Shown here: piece by piece, positions 15,610 to 15,645 of the stretch
Position numbering within the stretch: position 1 is the first letter of the stretch
Layout: each line of letters begins with the position of its first letter
Assembly (NCBI GenBank): GCA_900765975.1
Contig: CAAFTS010000021.1
Location: 1-15,645, forward strand
Direction: 5' to 3'
Length of the DNA stretch: 15,645 nt
Source: Lachnospiraceae bacterium
Lineage (GTDB): Bacteria; Bacillota; Clostridia; Lachnospirales; Lachnospiraceae
Notes under the pieces: generated by a model
The model's database searches: none
Told to the model about the DNA's origin: nothing
The model's input: only the letters and a program-made list of their open reading frames with translations
Position numbers and translations under genes: made by a program

Positions 15610-15645
15610 GGGATTCTCTACTTTTTTCAAAATAAAAAGCAATAA

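Overview
The window reads as chromosomal DNA of an anaerobic, moderately low-GC Firmicute, most likely a Lachnospiraceae gut commensal (Clostridium cluster XIVa). This rests on the gdpP-rplI-dnaB order, the style of the RlmD, MutS2 and YhaM proteins, AGGAGG-type ribosome binding sites, and a GH3 relic. Genus is not determined.

Layout. The left edge (1-81, minus) is the 5' terminus of a group II intron whose body lies outside the window. Next (192-524, minus) is an N-terminal fragment of a mobile-element-type DNA-binding protein (RhuM-like family), 22 nt behind rlmD. A housekeeping block on the minus strand follows, in transcription order: an HtrA-like membrane protein whose protease triad looks lost (4585-3302), the exoribonuclease YhaM (3282-2338), and the 23S rRNA methyltransferase RlmD with a C-terminal extension of about 90 residues (2244-547). 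A divergent promoter region (4586-4724) separates this block from mutS2 on the plus strand. mutS2 is followed at close spacing by an OmpR-type response regulator and a sensor histidine kinase (4725-9296), ending at a shared terminator (9337-9369). Converging on that terminator from the right is the minus-strand operon gdpP-rplI-dnaB (13271-9368).

The right part is accessory. The 389-bp gap 13272-13660 holds a candidate small RNA or leader on the minus strand, with a near-consensus promoter (TTGAAA, 17 bp, TATAAT) and a perfect 13-bp terminator hairpin, plus a weak promoter for gdpP. Positions 13661-14732 are a broken glycoside hydrolase family 3 gene: the start and C-terminal part remain, the catalytic barrel is mostly deleted, and there are frameshifts. 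The last gene (14941-15534, minus) is an AT-rich, short ribulose-phosphate 3-epimerase family protein with its own promoter, a perfect 8+8 palindromic operator candidate and a terminator.

Functional themes: RNA and ribosome maintenance (RlmD, YhaM, MutS2 with its Smr domain, L9), replication (DnaB), c-di-AMP turnover (GdpP), envelope sensing (two-component pair, HtrA-like protein), and a decaying or acquired sugar-metabolism fringe. No CRISPR array, tRNA, rRNA or complete insertion sequence was seen. The best candidates for something new are the hairpin RNA near gdpP, the pseudoprotease, the RlmD tail domain and the palindrome-controlled epimerase.
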